Positions 1-5,628 of a stretch of DNA of 8,376 bases are shown here, one piece after another. Below the pieces are notes generated by a model, which was not told the DNA's origin, ran no database searches, and worked only from the letters and a program-made list of their open reading frames with translations. How positions within the stretch are numbered: the stretch's first letter is position 1; each line of letters opens with the position of its first letter. The stretch is from an uncultured Clostridia bacterium. GTDB taxonomy: Bacteria; Bacillota; Clostridia; Lachnospirales; Lachnospiraceae. The stretch spans positions 1 through 8,376 of the forward strand of contig CAMOHF010000038.1 of assembly GCA_946614685.1 (NCBI GenBank), read 5' to 3'. Made by a program: the position numbers and the translations under genes.

Positions 1-42
1 TCAACCAGCGGGAGCGTGTCCGGCAACACGGCACCAAGGCCT

Positions 43-102
43 GTCGACCGTCACCTTCAGCCACCTTCAGCCACCTTCAGCCATCGTCCGTCACCGTCCG
101 TA
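43..102. repeat. Decamer tandem repeat at the 3' end of the glycosidase gene
   Basis: Read on the plus strand, ACCTTCAGCC occurs three times without mismatch (53-62, 63-72, 73-82). It is flanked in the same 10-base register by degenerate units GTCGACCGTC (43-52), ATCGTCCGTC (83-92) and ACCGTCCGTA (93-102). The array starts inside the last codons of the glycosidase and its stop codon lies in a degenerate unit. A 10-base period is not a multiple of three and breaks any minus-strand reading frame, so the array is probably non-coding. No role is evident. It may be slippage-prone spacer DNA. The remaining bases 1-42 hold no gene that can be supported. Confidence 0.7.
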
Positions 103-1323
103 CTTCAACCTGAGAATCCTAAGCACGCTCGCATCAAGCCTCTCCTCACTGATGCGGCCTTCCTCAACAGCCGTCCGCACCGCTTCAAAAGCCTCCACGT
201 AATCATACGGCATCAGGACAATGTCCGCACCGGCTTCGATCGCCATCACCGCAGCCTCTCCGGATCCGTAATGCTTACGAATCGCCTCCATCATCATCGC
301 ATCCGTAACCACGACTCCATCGTAGCCGTAGATCTCTCTTAAATGATGCTCGATGGCATCCGGCGATATGGAAGCCGGCAATCCGTCCTCGGACTTTGTG
401 AGTGTGATATGCGCGACCATCACGGCATCCGTCTTATCAAGATTCGCAAGGAAAGGGATCAGTTCAAGTTCTTCCATCTTCTCCCAGGTCTTGCTCACTT
501 TCACCGTACCGTAGTGCGTATCGGACTTGGTATCACCGTGCCCCGGATAATGCTTGATCACCCCGTACACACCTTTTTCGTGAAGTCCGTCAAGAAACGC
601 CGCATCCATCTCAGCCACAAGCTGCGGGTCCTTACCGAAGGAACGGTTTCCGATCACCGGATTCGCCGGATTGGAATCCACATCCGCATCCGGTGCAAAA
701 TCCATGTTGAATCCATAGTCGGCAAGATACCCTCCGATGGTTTCGCCCGCTGCACGTGCCTTCTCCGGATCCTTGGTACCTCCGATCTCACGCATCGTCG
801 TAACATAGGGCACATTGATCCCGGGTGCCGTGGCCACTCTGGTAACGGCTCCACCCTCCTCGTCCACGGCGATCAGCGTCGCATAAGGTGACGCATCTCC
901 GAGTGCGCTGTTCAGCTTCTTAAGCTGATCTCCGGAGGAGATGTTTTTTGAGAATATGATAAAACCACCCGCGGGGTAAGCCGCGAGTGTTTCCTTCATG
1001 TCATCATCAACTTTTTTAACGCCCTTCTCGTCCGAATGCATCTGTAGCGGTGTCAGAGAGAGTTTTAACTGATCCGGTCGTATCATAAAAAGCTGCCCGA
1101 TCTTCTCATCCATCGACATCTTCGAGAGCACGCGTTCCGCATTGGACACTTGCTGCTCAATTTCCGGAAGCACATCCGCATCGGTATGAACTGCACGTGC
1201 ATCCGTGCCCGTCGCCACAGACAGTTGGGTCTGTTTTTCTTCCGCCCTGCGCAGGAAGAAAGCGGCAAGTGACAGAAAAAGCAGAACAAGAAGCAGCGTT
1301 AATCGTCTGATCTTAGAGGTCAT
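91..1323 (-). CDS. nagZ: Membrane-anchored GH3 beta-N-acetylhexosaminidase (NagZ-like)
   Basis: Glycoside hydrolase family 3 enzyme of about 410 residues. The family removes terminal N-acetylglucosamine from muropeptides and related glycans during cell-wall turnover. Visible motifs in order are: a hydrophobic N-terminal segment (residues about 8-24) after a basic start, with no lipobox cysteine, so an uncleaved anchor or signal peptide is likely; AVDEEGG near the substrate site; KHYPGHGDTKSDTH, holding the Asp268/His270 general acid-base pair typical of NagZ; and VVVTDAMMM, with the probable nucleophile Asp341. The C-terminus ends soon after the barrel, so this is the one-domain form. The start at 1323 was chosen because the anchor follows directly. 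A further 21 codons upstream are open but basic and lie inside the previous gene. The upstream gene's stop overlaps this start by 11 bases and the RBS is weak, which suggests translational coupling. Exact substrate is inferred from family. Confidence 0.88.
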   Translation of the reverse strand: MTSKIRRLTLLLVLLFLSLAAFFLRRAEEKQTQLSVATGTDARAVHTDADVLPEIEQQVSNAERVLSKMSMDEKIGQLFMIRPDQLKLSLTPLQMHSDEKGVKKVDDDMKETLAAYPAGGFIIFSKNISSGDQLKKLNSALGDASPYATLIAVDEEGGAVTRVATAPGINVPYVTTMREIGGTKDPEKARAAGETIGGYLADYGFNMDFAPDADVDSNPANPVIGNRSFGKDPQLVAEMDAAFLDGLHEKGVYGVIKHYPGHGDTKSDTHYGTVKVSKTWEKMEELELIPFLANLDKTDAVMVAHITLTKSEDGLPASISPDAIEHHLREIYGYDGVVVTDAMMMEAIRKHYGSGEAAVMAIEAGADIVLMPYDYVEAFEAVRTAVEEGRISEERLDASVLRILRLKYGR

Positions 1324-2419
1324 AGTAGGTTCTGCTTCCGTCCGTATATTTGTGGATGATCTGACCGTAACGCGCCTTCTGGGCAACCGCTATATCGAAA
1401 CCGGGAAAAGAAATCTCTTTTCGTTCGAAGCCTCTTGCGGTTGTCTCATATACCACGGCCGCCGAGTACCGAAGACCCGTGGACGAAAGCTGCAGGTGAG
1501 AAAAAAACACATCCGAAACCATCATCGGCAGGTTTTTAAACACGGATGACTTCTTTTTCCAAATCATCCAAAGGATCAACTCGGGAATACCGAAGATGGA
1601 AGTCATGATCAGCCAGATCATAAATCCGACGCCCGGCTCGGTCTTACCCGAAGAAGAAGTTCCGATCGCCGCCATGGCCGCCACCACGGATATGCACAAA
1701 GTCAGGACACCGAGCACCACAAGCGTGAGATAAAATCCTCTGCTTAAGTGCGCCGCCTTCTGCGCACGTCTGGCTCTTAAAACTTCATTCTGGTACAAAG
1801 GACGCGGTGTCGAATTCAGTGCAAGCAGCGAGGGATGCGGAAGAACCACCAGGCTGCTTAAATCCAGGGAAAAGTAATCATAGGGCGGAACCTCGGACAG
1901 AAAAAGCCCGCGGTTTCTCTCCGAGAACTGCATCAGGAAGTAGCTTCCCCTGCTGTTCATCAGCACGATCACACGCTGCCCCTGACGGAAGACAAATCCG
2001 TCCTTCACCGGAAGGCTCATCAGGTAGGGAAGTCCTCTTCCGTCCACGAAACCGTCTTCGATAAAGTAAACATAGCCGGCACGCGTATCGATTCCCATAA
2101 TGGTTCCTGTGTTCACAAAGCGAACATCCGTAACCAGTCCCGAAGCCTTCTTTTCTTTGTCTTTGTTGGTCGACAGCACAGACAGAAGAACACAGAGCAC
2201 TGCGATGATCACAAAGCAGGTCACACGCACGACAACTGCCCCCTGTGTGTGATTGTCCCTGGTGGCAACAAGCACGCCGCCCATCACGCCGCCTAAGATC
2301 CCGGCTGTAATATTGACTGAAGTTGATACCGCAGACTTGAACTGGTGCGGTCCCGGAAGCACATCCTGCTCACACGCAAGGAGCATAGCTGCTTCGTTTT
2401 GATTACATGGTCTTCTCAT
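1313..2419 (-). CDS. Uncharacterised four-helix membrane protein
   Basis: I do not recognise a family for this 368-residue protein. It has two hydrophobic segments near the N-terminus (about 31-52 and 59-81), then a roughly 140-residue polar, beta-rich-looking region, two more hydrophobic segments (about 225-250 and 260-285), and a polar C-terminal domain of about 80 residues ending in TYYDL. This suggests a small membrane protein with two soluble domains, perhaps for sensing or assembly, but no catalytic motif is evident. The start at 2419 is chosen over an upstream in-frame ATG (2479) because GGAGG lies five bases before it and a promoter lies just upstream. That promoter would put the upper ATG before the transcript start. 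The gene overlaps the GH3 glycosidase downstream and is divergent from an AraC regulator, so a cell-envelope role is possible but only inferred. Confidence 0.8.
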   Translation of the reverse strand: MRRPCNQNEAAMLLACEQDVLPGPHQFKSAVSTSVNITAGILGGVMGGVLVATRDNHTQGAVVVRVTCFVIIAVLCVLLSVLSTNKDKEKKASGLVTDVRFVNTGTIMGIDTRAGYVYFIEDGFVDGRGLPYLMSLPVKDGFVFRQGQRVIVLMNSRGSYFLMQFSERNRGLFLSEVPPYDYFSLDLSSLVVLPHPSLLALNSTPRPLYQNEVLRARRAQKAAHLSRGFYLTLVVLGVLTLCISVVAAMAAIGTSSSGKTEPGVGFMIWLIMTSIFGIPELILWMIWKKKSSVFKNLPMMVSDVFFSHLQLSSTGLRYSAAVVYETTARGFERKEISFPGFDIAVAQKARYGQIIHKYTDGSRTYYDL

Positions 2420-2449
2420 GGAAACCTCCGAAAAAGATAATATGAATTC

Positions 2450-2479
2450 ATTATACAACAGACGAGTTTTATTTGCCAC
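2450..2479 (-). promoter_or_regulatory. Promoter for the membrane protein-nagZ unit
   Basis: On the minus strand a perfect -10 TATAAT (2450-2455) is preceded, 18 bases upstream, by GTGGCA (2474-2479), matching four of six -35 bases. The -10 is about 30 bases from the start codon of the membrane protein gene. The -35 shares five base pairs with the -35 of the opposite promoter. Confidence 0.6.
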
Positions 2480-2501
2480 ACCGCCTTAATTGTGATAAAA
2501 T
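2473..2501 (+). promoter_or_regulatory. Extended -10 promoter for the AraC-family gene
   Basis: TTGCCA (2473-2478, five of six matches to TTGACA) is followed after 17 bases by TAAAAT (2496-2501), with a TG one base before it (2493-2494), giving an extended -10. The predicted start of transcription is about 40 bases before the ATG at 2546. An AATGAC direct repeat (2502-2507 and 2516-2521) follows the -10 and could be part of an operator, but this is weak. Confidence 0.65.
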
Positions 2502-2545
2502 AATGACATCATGAAAATGACGTTTTTTTAAACGCAGGAGCAGCT

Positions 2546-3286
2546 ATGGAAAAACGAAAACTTTATCAGCGCACGCTTGACAGTGAAAACGAAGGACAAA
2601 TGCACCGCGACATCAGTGAAGAAGTCCAATTCTTCCACAATGTCTACAGCGGCAACATCGACGCAGTCCGTCAGAACATCGATGAGAGACGCTTCCGCGA
2701 CACCGAGGGTGTCGGAACACTCTCCGTGGACCCCGTACAGAATCTGAAATACCACATGGTTGTCACAGCCTCCATCATCACCAGAGGCTGTATCGAGAAG
2801 GGTCTTGAAGCAGAGCGTTCCTTCCGCATGAGTGACTACTACATTAGAAAGCTTGATCATGCCACGACTGAGGATCAGGTCGAAGCGATCCATGCGGATA
2901 TGGTCCTTGACTTTGCCGGCAAGATGCGACTGATCCACAAAGAAAACCGCATATCCCGCCCCATCCGCAAGTGCCTCGATTACATTTACGCGCACATCTA
3001 CGAGCGTGTTTCACTGAATGATCTCGCGGCATATACGGGCATTTCTCCCGGATACCTGTCCAGACTTTTCTCATCCGAGATCGGCGTACCGCTTTCGGAT
3101 TATATCCGTGAGAAAAAGATCGAACTCTCACAGGTGATGCTCTTAAACTCCGACAAGAGTATCCTTGATATTGCCTGTCAGTTTTCCTTCTCATCACAAA
3201 GCCATTACATACAGGCCTTCAAGAAGGTTGTGGGCATGACACCGAAGAAATACCGCACCATAAAAGGAGGAGAGCGTTATACCTAA
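2546..3286 (+). CDS. AraC-family transcriptional regulator
   Basis: DNA-binding regulator of 246 residues. The C-terminal hundred residues form the AraC double helix-turn-helix. The first helix-turn-helix is around 157-179 (SLNDLAAYTGISPGYLSRLF) and the second around 206-231 (SILDIACQFSFSSQSHYIQAF), followed by the family signature ending GMTPKKYR. The N-terminal 130 residues look entirely helical and are not the cupin arm of classical sugar-sensing AraC proteins, so the signal is unknown. AGGAG (2536-2540) five bases before the ATG fixes the start. It is divergent from the membrane protein-nagZ unit through overlapping promoters, making that unit the leading target candidate. The 3' end, including the stop, forms the left arm and part of the right arm of a terminator hairpin. 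The family call is secure. The regulon is inferred. Confidence 0.93.
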   Translation: MEKRKLYQRTLDSENEGQMHRDISEEVQFFHNVYSGNIDAVRQNIDERRFRDTEGVGTLSVDPVQNLKYHMVVTASIITRGCIEKGLEAERSFRMSDYYIRKLDHATTEDQVEAIHADMVLDFAGKMRLIHKENRISRPIRKCLDYIYAHIYERVSLNDLAAYTGISPGYLSRLFSSEIGVPLSDYIREKKIELSQVMLLNSDKSILDIACQFSFSSQSHYIQAFKKVVGMTPKKYRTIKGGERYT

Positions 3287-3302
3287 CGCTCTCCTTCTTT
3301 TT
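3262..3302. terminator. Bidirectional intrinsic terminator between convergent genes
   Basis: A perfect 12-bp stem (AGGAGAGCGTTA at 3268-3279 with TAACGCTCTCCT at 3284-3295) has a TACC loop. It is flanked by an A-rich run (3262-3265) on the left and TTCTTTTT on the right, so it should terminate transcription in both directions. The AraC stop codon (3284-3286) lies in the stem, and the lipoprotein stop (3301-3303) begins in the T-tract. Confidence 0.9.
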
Positions 3303-3945
3303 AGTTCACAATCTCAAGCTCCGCATCTTTCAGCCTGCAGAAGCTGTAGGGATCATCCGGGTTATCCTTATATGTTTCAAAAATGCCGGTGACGGTTCCC
3401 TCCGTCTCCTCGGGCGGATACTCGTCCGGATAGACATGCGATCCGTCGCCCCACACGAATTCCAGTCCGTTCTGACAGCAAGCCATGGCATCAGAAATCA
3501 AAACATAGAAATAATACTGCTGTGTCGGTTCATAGAAGGTGGAATAATACTTTCCGCCCATCTTCACCTTTTGTCCGATGTAAGCCTCGGGATCCGTCAT
3601 CATCTGAGACACTGTGGCATATACCATATCCGCACCCATCTCGGTCAGATCGATATCGATACCGCCGGAGGGTTTCCCGGGTTTTTTAGCCTCTGTCGGA
3701 GGTGTCACATCTGCGGGCGGAGCCGCATTATCCGTGGCTTCTTCCGAGGAAGCGGCATCTGTGGCCGCCTCGGTGGTTGCCGCAGTTGTTTCCTCCGTCT
3801 CTTTATCTTCTTTTTCCATCTGCTCATTCAACGCTTTGTCTACTGCGTTCGTCGTGTCATTTCTGTTTCCGACATTTCCGGATTTCCCGCATCCGGTCAG
3901 GCAGACAGCAAGCGCCAAACCCAAAAGCAAAAATCTCTTTTTCAA
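3301..3945 (-). CDS. Small lipoprotein, last gene of the metal-transport operon
   Basis: Predicted 214-residue lipoprotein of unknown function. The N-terminus MKKRFLLLGLALAVCLTGC has a lipobox (LTGC), with Cys19 as the lipidated residue. An acidic, Ala/Thr/Pro-rich linker of about 45 residues follows, then a compact domain of about 125 residues. That domain contains YIGQKVKMGGKYY, YYFYVLISDAMACCQNG and GTVTGIFETY, a pattern that could be an OB-like beta barrel. It lacks the features of ZnuA/TroA solute-binding proteins and is far shorter than their roughly 300 residues. The start is a TTG at 3943-3945. AAGGAGG lies eight bases upstream, and the preceding permease stop codon sits between the two, so translation is likely coupled. 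The Cys-Cys pair might bind metal, which is inference. It shares the promoter and presumably the metal response of the transporter genes. Confidence 0.82.
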   Translation of the reverse strand: MKKRFLLLGLALAVCLTGCGKSGNVGNRNDTTNAVDKALNEQMEKEDKETEETTAATTEAATDAASSEEATDNAAPPADVTPPTEAKKPGKPSGGIDIDLTEMGADMVYATVSQMMTDPEAYIGQKVKMGGKYYSTFYEPTQQYYFYVLISDAMACCQNGLEFVWGDGSHVYPDEYPPEETEGTVTGIFETYKDNPDDPYSFCRLKDAELEIVN

Positions 3946-3947
3946 TG

Positions 3948-4784
3948 CTATGACCTCCTTAAGTATCGTCCTGTCACTGCACAGATCATATACATCAGAA
4001 TATCCATACCCACAATGGTCGCTCCGAGCGGCGTCGAGTACACCATCGACAGAAGCATGCCGACAACGGTACACAATACGGAAAGGATTGCCGACAGGAT
4101 CACCACGCCTCGGAACGTATGCGAGATACGCATGGATGAAAGTGTCGGAAATACCACCAGTGCCGAGATCAGCAGGGAGCCTACCAGATTCATGCCGAGA
4201 ACGATGATCACTGCGATGATCACTGCGATGATCAGCTGATACCGTTCCGATGCAAGACCCGATGCCTTGGCGAAATCCTCATCAAATGTTACGGCAAAGA
4301 GCCTGTTATACATCAAAACGTATGTAAGGATCACCGCTACGGAAAGCACGATGCACACAGTAACCTCGGTCTTATTTAATGTCAGAATTGACATGGATCC
4401 AAACAGTGTACTGCACACGTCGCCCGATACATTGGCGGATGTGGCGAACACATTCATCAAAAGATAACCGATGGCCAGAGAGCTTACCGAAAGCATGGCG
4501 ATCGCTGCATCTCCCTTTAAAGCGGCCTTCTTGCCCGGCCGAAGCAGAAAGATGGCTGTGGCTATGGTAACCGGCATCACCAGAAGCATGTTGTCGGTAA
4601 GTCCCACCACGGACGCCGCACACATTGCGCCGAACGCCACATGGGAAAGTCCGTCTCCGATAAAAGAAAATCTTTTTAACACCAGCGTAACTCCCAAAAG
4701 GGAAGAACAAAGTGCGACAAGCACGCCGACGATCAACGCATATCTTACAAAGGAATATTGAAAGTATAATTGCAGTTTCTCCAT
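3948..4784 (-). CDS. znuB: ABC-3 family metal transporter permease (ZnuB-like)
   Basis: Membrane subunit of a divalent-metal ABC importer of the ZnuB/MntB/TroC family, 278 residues, the usual length. About eight hydrophobic segments are visible. Typical features are the early conserved segment VLKRFSFIGDGLSHVAFGAM, which resembles the ABC-3 signature region, and the closing segments STPLGATIVG and ILMYMICAV. It should form the channel through which zinc or manganese enters, powered by the ATPase encoded just upstream. The ATG shares one base with the TAA of the ATPase gene, with GGGAGG ten bases before it, so the two are translationally coupled. An IIAVIIAVII stretch in one helix is encoded by a 12-base tandem repeat. 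Zinc is preferred over manganese on context only (Zur-like operator, divergent metH). Confidence 0.88.
   Translation of the reverse strand: MEKLQLYFQYSFVRYALIVGVLVALCSSLLGVTLVLKRFSFIGDGLSHVAFGAMCAASVVGLTDNMLLVMPVTIATAIFLLRPGKKAALKGDAAIAMLSVSSLAIGYLLMNVFATSANVSGDVCSTLFGSMSILTLNKTEVTVCIVLSVAVILTYVLMYNRLFAVTFDEDFAKASGLASERYQLIIAVIIAVIIVLGMNLVGSLLISALVVFPTLSSMRISHTFRGVVILSAILSVLCTVVGMLLSMVYSTPLGATIVGMDILMYMICAVTGRYLRRS
4202..4237. repeat. 12-base tandem repeat inside the permease gene
   Basis: CGATGATCACTG occurs at 4202-4213 and 4214-4225, and a third copy (4226-4237) matches for the first nine bases. It encodes repeated Ile-Ile-Ala-Val units in a membrane helix. The frame is kept, so it is compatible with a working protein. 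Confidence 0.75.
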
Positions 4785-5488
4785 TACGCGCCTGCCTCCC
4801 TTCCGTCACCGGCAGAAAATGTTTCCGCGTACCGGCTGTTCTTGTATTCCTCAACAGTCCCGAAGAAGGAACCCTTCTTGCCGAGGAAGAGAATATGATC
4901 GGCATAGGTAAGAGCCGCTTCGATATCATGTGAAATCATGATCACGGTCACACCGGAATCGTTGATCTCCCTGATCAATCGGTAGAGATCCTCCGTCACC
5001 TTCGGATCCAGTCCCGCAACCGGCTCATCAAGAAGCATGATCTCTCTCGTCGCGCAAAGCGCCCGTGCCAGAAGCACACGCTGCTTCTGCCCACCGGACA
5101 GATTCCGGAAGGACGCATCCCGAAGTCCCCAGATATCCATCATCTCGATGGCTTCCTTCGCCTTCGCCTTCTCTTTTTTAGAATAGAATGGTCTGTGTCC
5201 CATGCCCGCCAATGTACCGGAAAGCACGATTTCCTTCACCGTTGCAGGGAAATCCTTTTGAATATCCGTCTGCTGCGGAATATACCCGATACCGGATTTC
5301 TCATTCTCCTCATAGGTGATGCTTCCTGCGATGGGCGGAATCAATCCGAGGATCGTCTTCATCAGTGTACTCTTTCCCGCACCGTTTTCTCCGACGATAC
5401 ACAGATAATCGCCCTTATGAACTTCAAACGTGATATGCTCGGCCACGACCTGACGGTCGTACCCCGTAGACAGATCTTCGATCTTCAT
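4784..5488 (-). CDS. znuC: Metal ABC transporter ATP-binding protein (ZnuC-like)
   Basis: Cytoplasmic ATPase of a metal importer, 234 residues. All nucleotide-binding motifs are intact: Walker A GENGAGKST (33-41), Q-loop IPQQ (70-73), signature LSGGQKQR (130-137), Walker B IMLLDEP (150-156) and switch histidine ISHD (185-188). The segment FPATVKEIVLSG after the Q-loop is typical of ZnuC/MntA-type ATPases. The start at 5488 has AAGGAG six bases upstream. Ten extra in-frame codons upstream are rejected because they precede that site. It is first in a three-gene operon (ATPase, permease, lipoprotein) that has no recognisable solute-binding protein, which may be encoded elsewhere. A near-consensus promoter and a Fur/Zur-type palindrome just upstream imply metal-dependent repression. 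Confidence 0.9.
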   Translation of the reverse strand: MKIEDLSTGYDRQVVAEHITFEVHKGDYLCIVGENGAGKSTLMKTILGLIPPIAGSITYEENEKSGIGYIPQQTDIQKDFPATVKEIVLSGTLAGMGHRPFYSKKEKAKAKEAIEMMDIWGLRDASFRNLSGGQKQRVLLARALCATREIMLLDEPVAGLDPKVTEDLYRLIREINDSGVTVIMISHDIEAALTYADHILFLGKKGSFFGTVEEYKNSRYAETFSAGDGREAGA

Positions 5489-5512
5489 GCAAAACTCCTT
5501 TTTTGCTGTAAA

Positions 5513-5534
5513 TTGCAAATGATTTGCAAATGAT
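5513..5534. promoter_or_regulatory. Fur/Zur-type palindromic operator candidate
   Basis: TTGCAAATgATTTGCAA (5513-5529) is a perfect 8-1-8 inverted repeat. It contains the 7-1-7 layout and AAT-n-ATT core known for Fur-superfamily boxes, including Zur sites. The same bases can be read as two exact tandem copies of TTGCAAATGAT (5513-5523 and 5524-5534), which create a second, overlapping palindrome ATTTGCAAAT (5522-5531). The site covers the predicted transcription start (about 5526) of the metal operon and touches its -10, an ideal place for a repressor. That the regulator is Zur is inference. Confidence 0.65.
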
Positions 5535-5561
5535 AATACTCCACACCACCCTTCTTGTCAA
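5533..5561 (-). promoter_or_regulatory. Promoter of the metal-transport operon
   Basis: On the minus strand a consensus -35 TTGACA (5556-5561) is followed after exactly 17 bases by TATTAT (5533-5538), five of six matches to the -10. Transcription should begin near 5526, giving a leader of about 38 bases. This leader is too short for a riboswitch. Confidence 0.8.
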
Positions 5562-5571
5562 CCCAATTTTA

Positions 5572-5600
5572 TTGACACGGAAAGCAAAACATATTATAAA
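5572..5600 (+). promoter_or_regulatory. Promoter of the metF-metH operon
   Basis: Consensus -35 TTGACA (5572-5577), a 17-base spacer and TATAAA (5595-5600) lie about 29 bases before the metF start. The leader of roughly 22 bases leaves no room for an S-box (SAM) riboswitch or T-box, so control must act at initiation or elsewhere. Its -35 is ten bases from the -35 of the divergent metal operon. Confidence 0.8.
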
Positions 5601-5628
5601 TATAAGAAAAAAAAGGAACGAATTTACC

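Noticed and set aside
15..30. Small inverted repeat CGTGT/ACACG downstream of nagZ as a terminator
   Set aside because: The stem is only five base pairs and no T-tract follows on either strand.
1..72. Possible start of another minus-strand gene, with a GTG inside the decamer array and a frame open to the window edge
   Set aside because: Only about 20 codons are visible, there is no convincing ribosome binding site, and the translated residues are not recognisable.
343..891. Plus-strand open frame of 182 codons
   Set aside because: It lies wholly antisense to the GH3 catalytic domain, its translation is rich in His, Arg and Ile without motifs, and it has no ribosome binding site.
2509..2520. 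TCAT-GAAA-ATGA inverted repeat as the AraC operator
   Set aside because: A four-base arm in an A/T-rich leader is expected by chance. AraC-family proteins usually bind direct repeats.
3301..3945. Calling the lipoprotein ZnuA, the metal solute-binding protein
   Set aside because: It is too short and lacks the histidine-rich loop and two-lobe organisation of that family.
3436..4239. Long plus-strand open frames opposite the lipoprotein and permease
   Set aside because: They are shadows of two well-supported minus-strand genes. The Ser/Ala/Val-rich translation mirrors the low-complexity lipoprotein linker.
5524..5628. N-terminal extension of MetF from an upstream TTG
   Set aside because: It would begin upstream of the predicted metF promoter and inside the operator. 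The ATG at 5629 has its own ribosome binding site and gives the normal family length.
5489..5628. S-box (SAM) riboswitch or T-box upstream of metF
   Set aside because: The promoter leaves a leader of only about 22 bases, and no conserved riboswitch core or leader terminator is visible.
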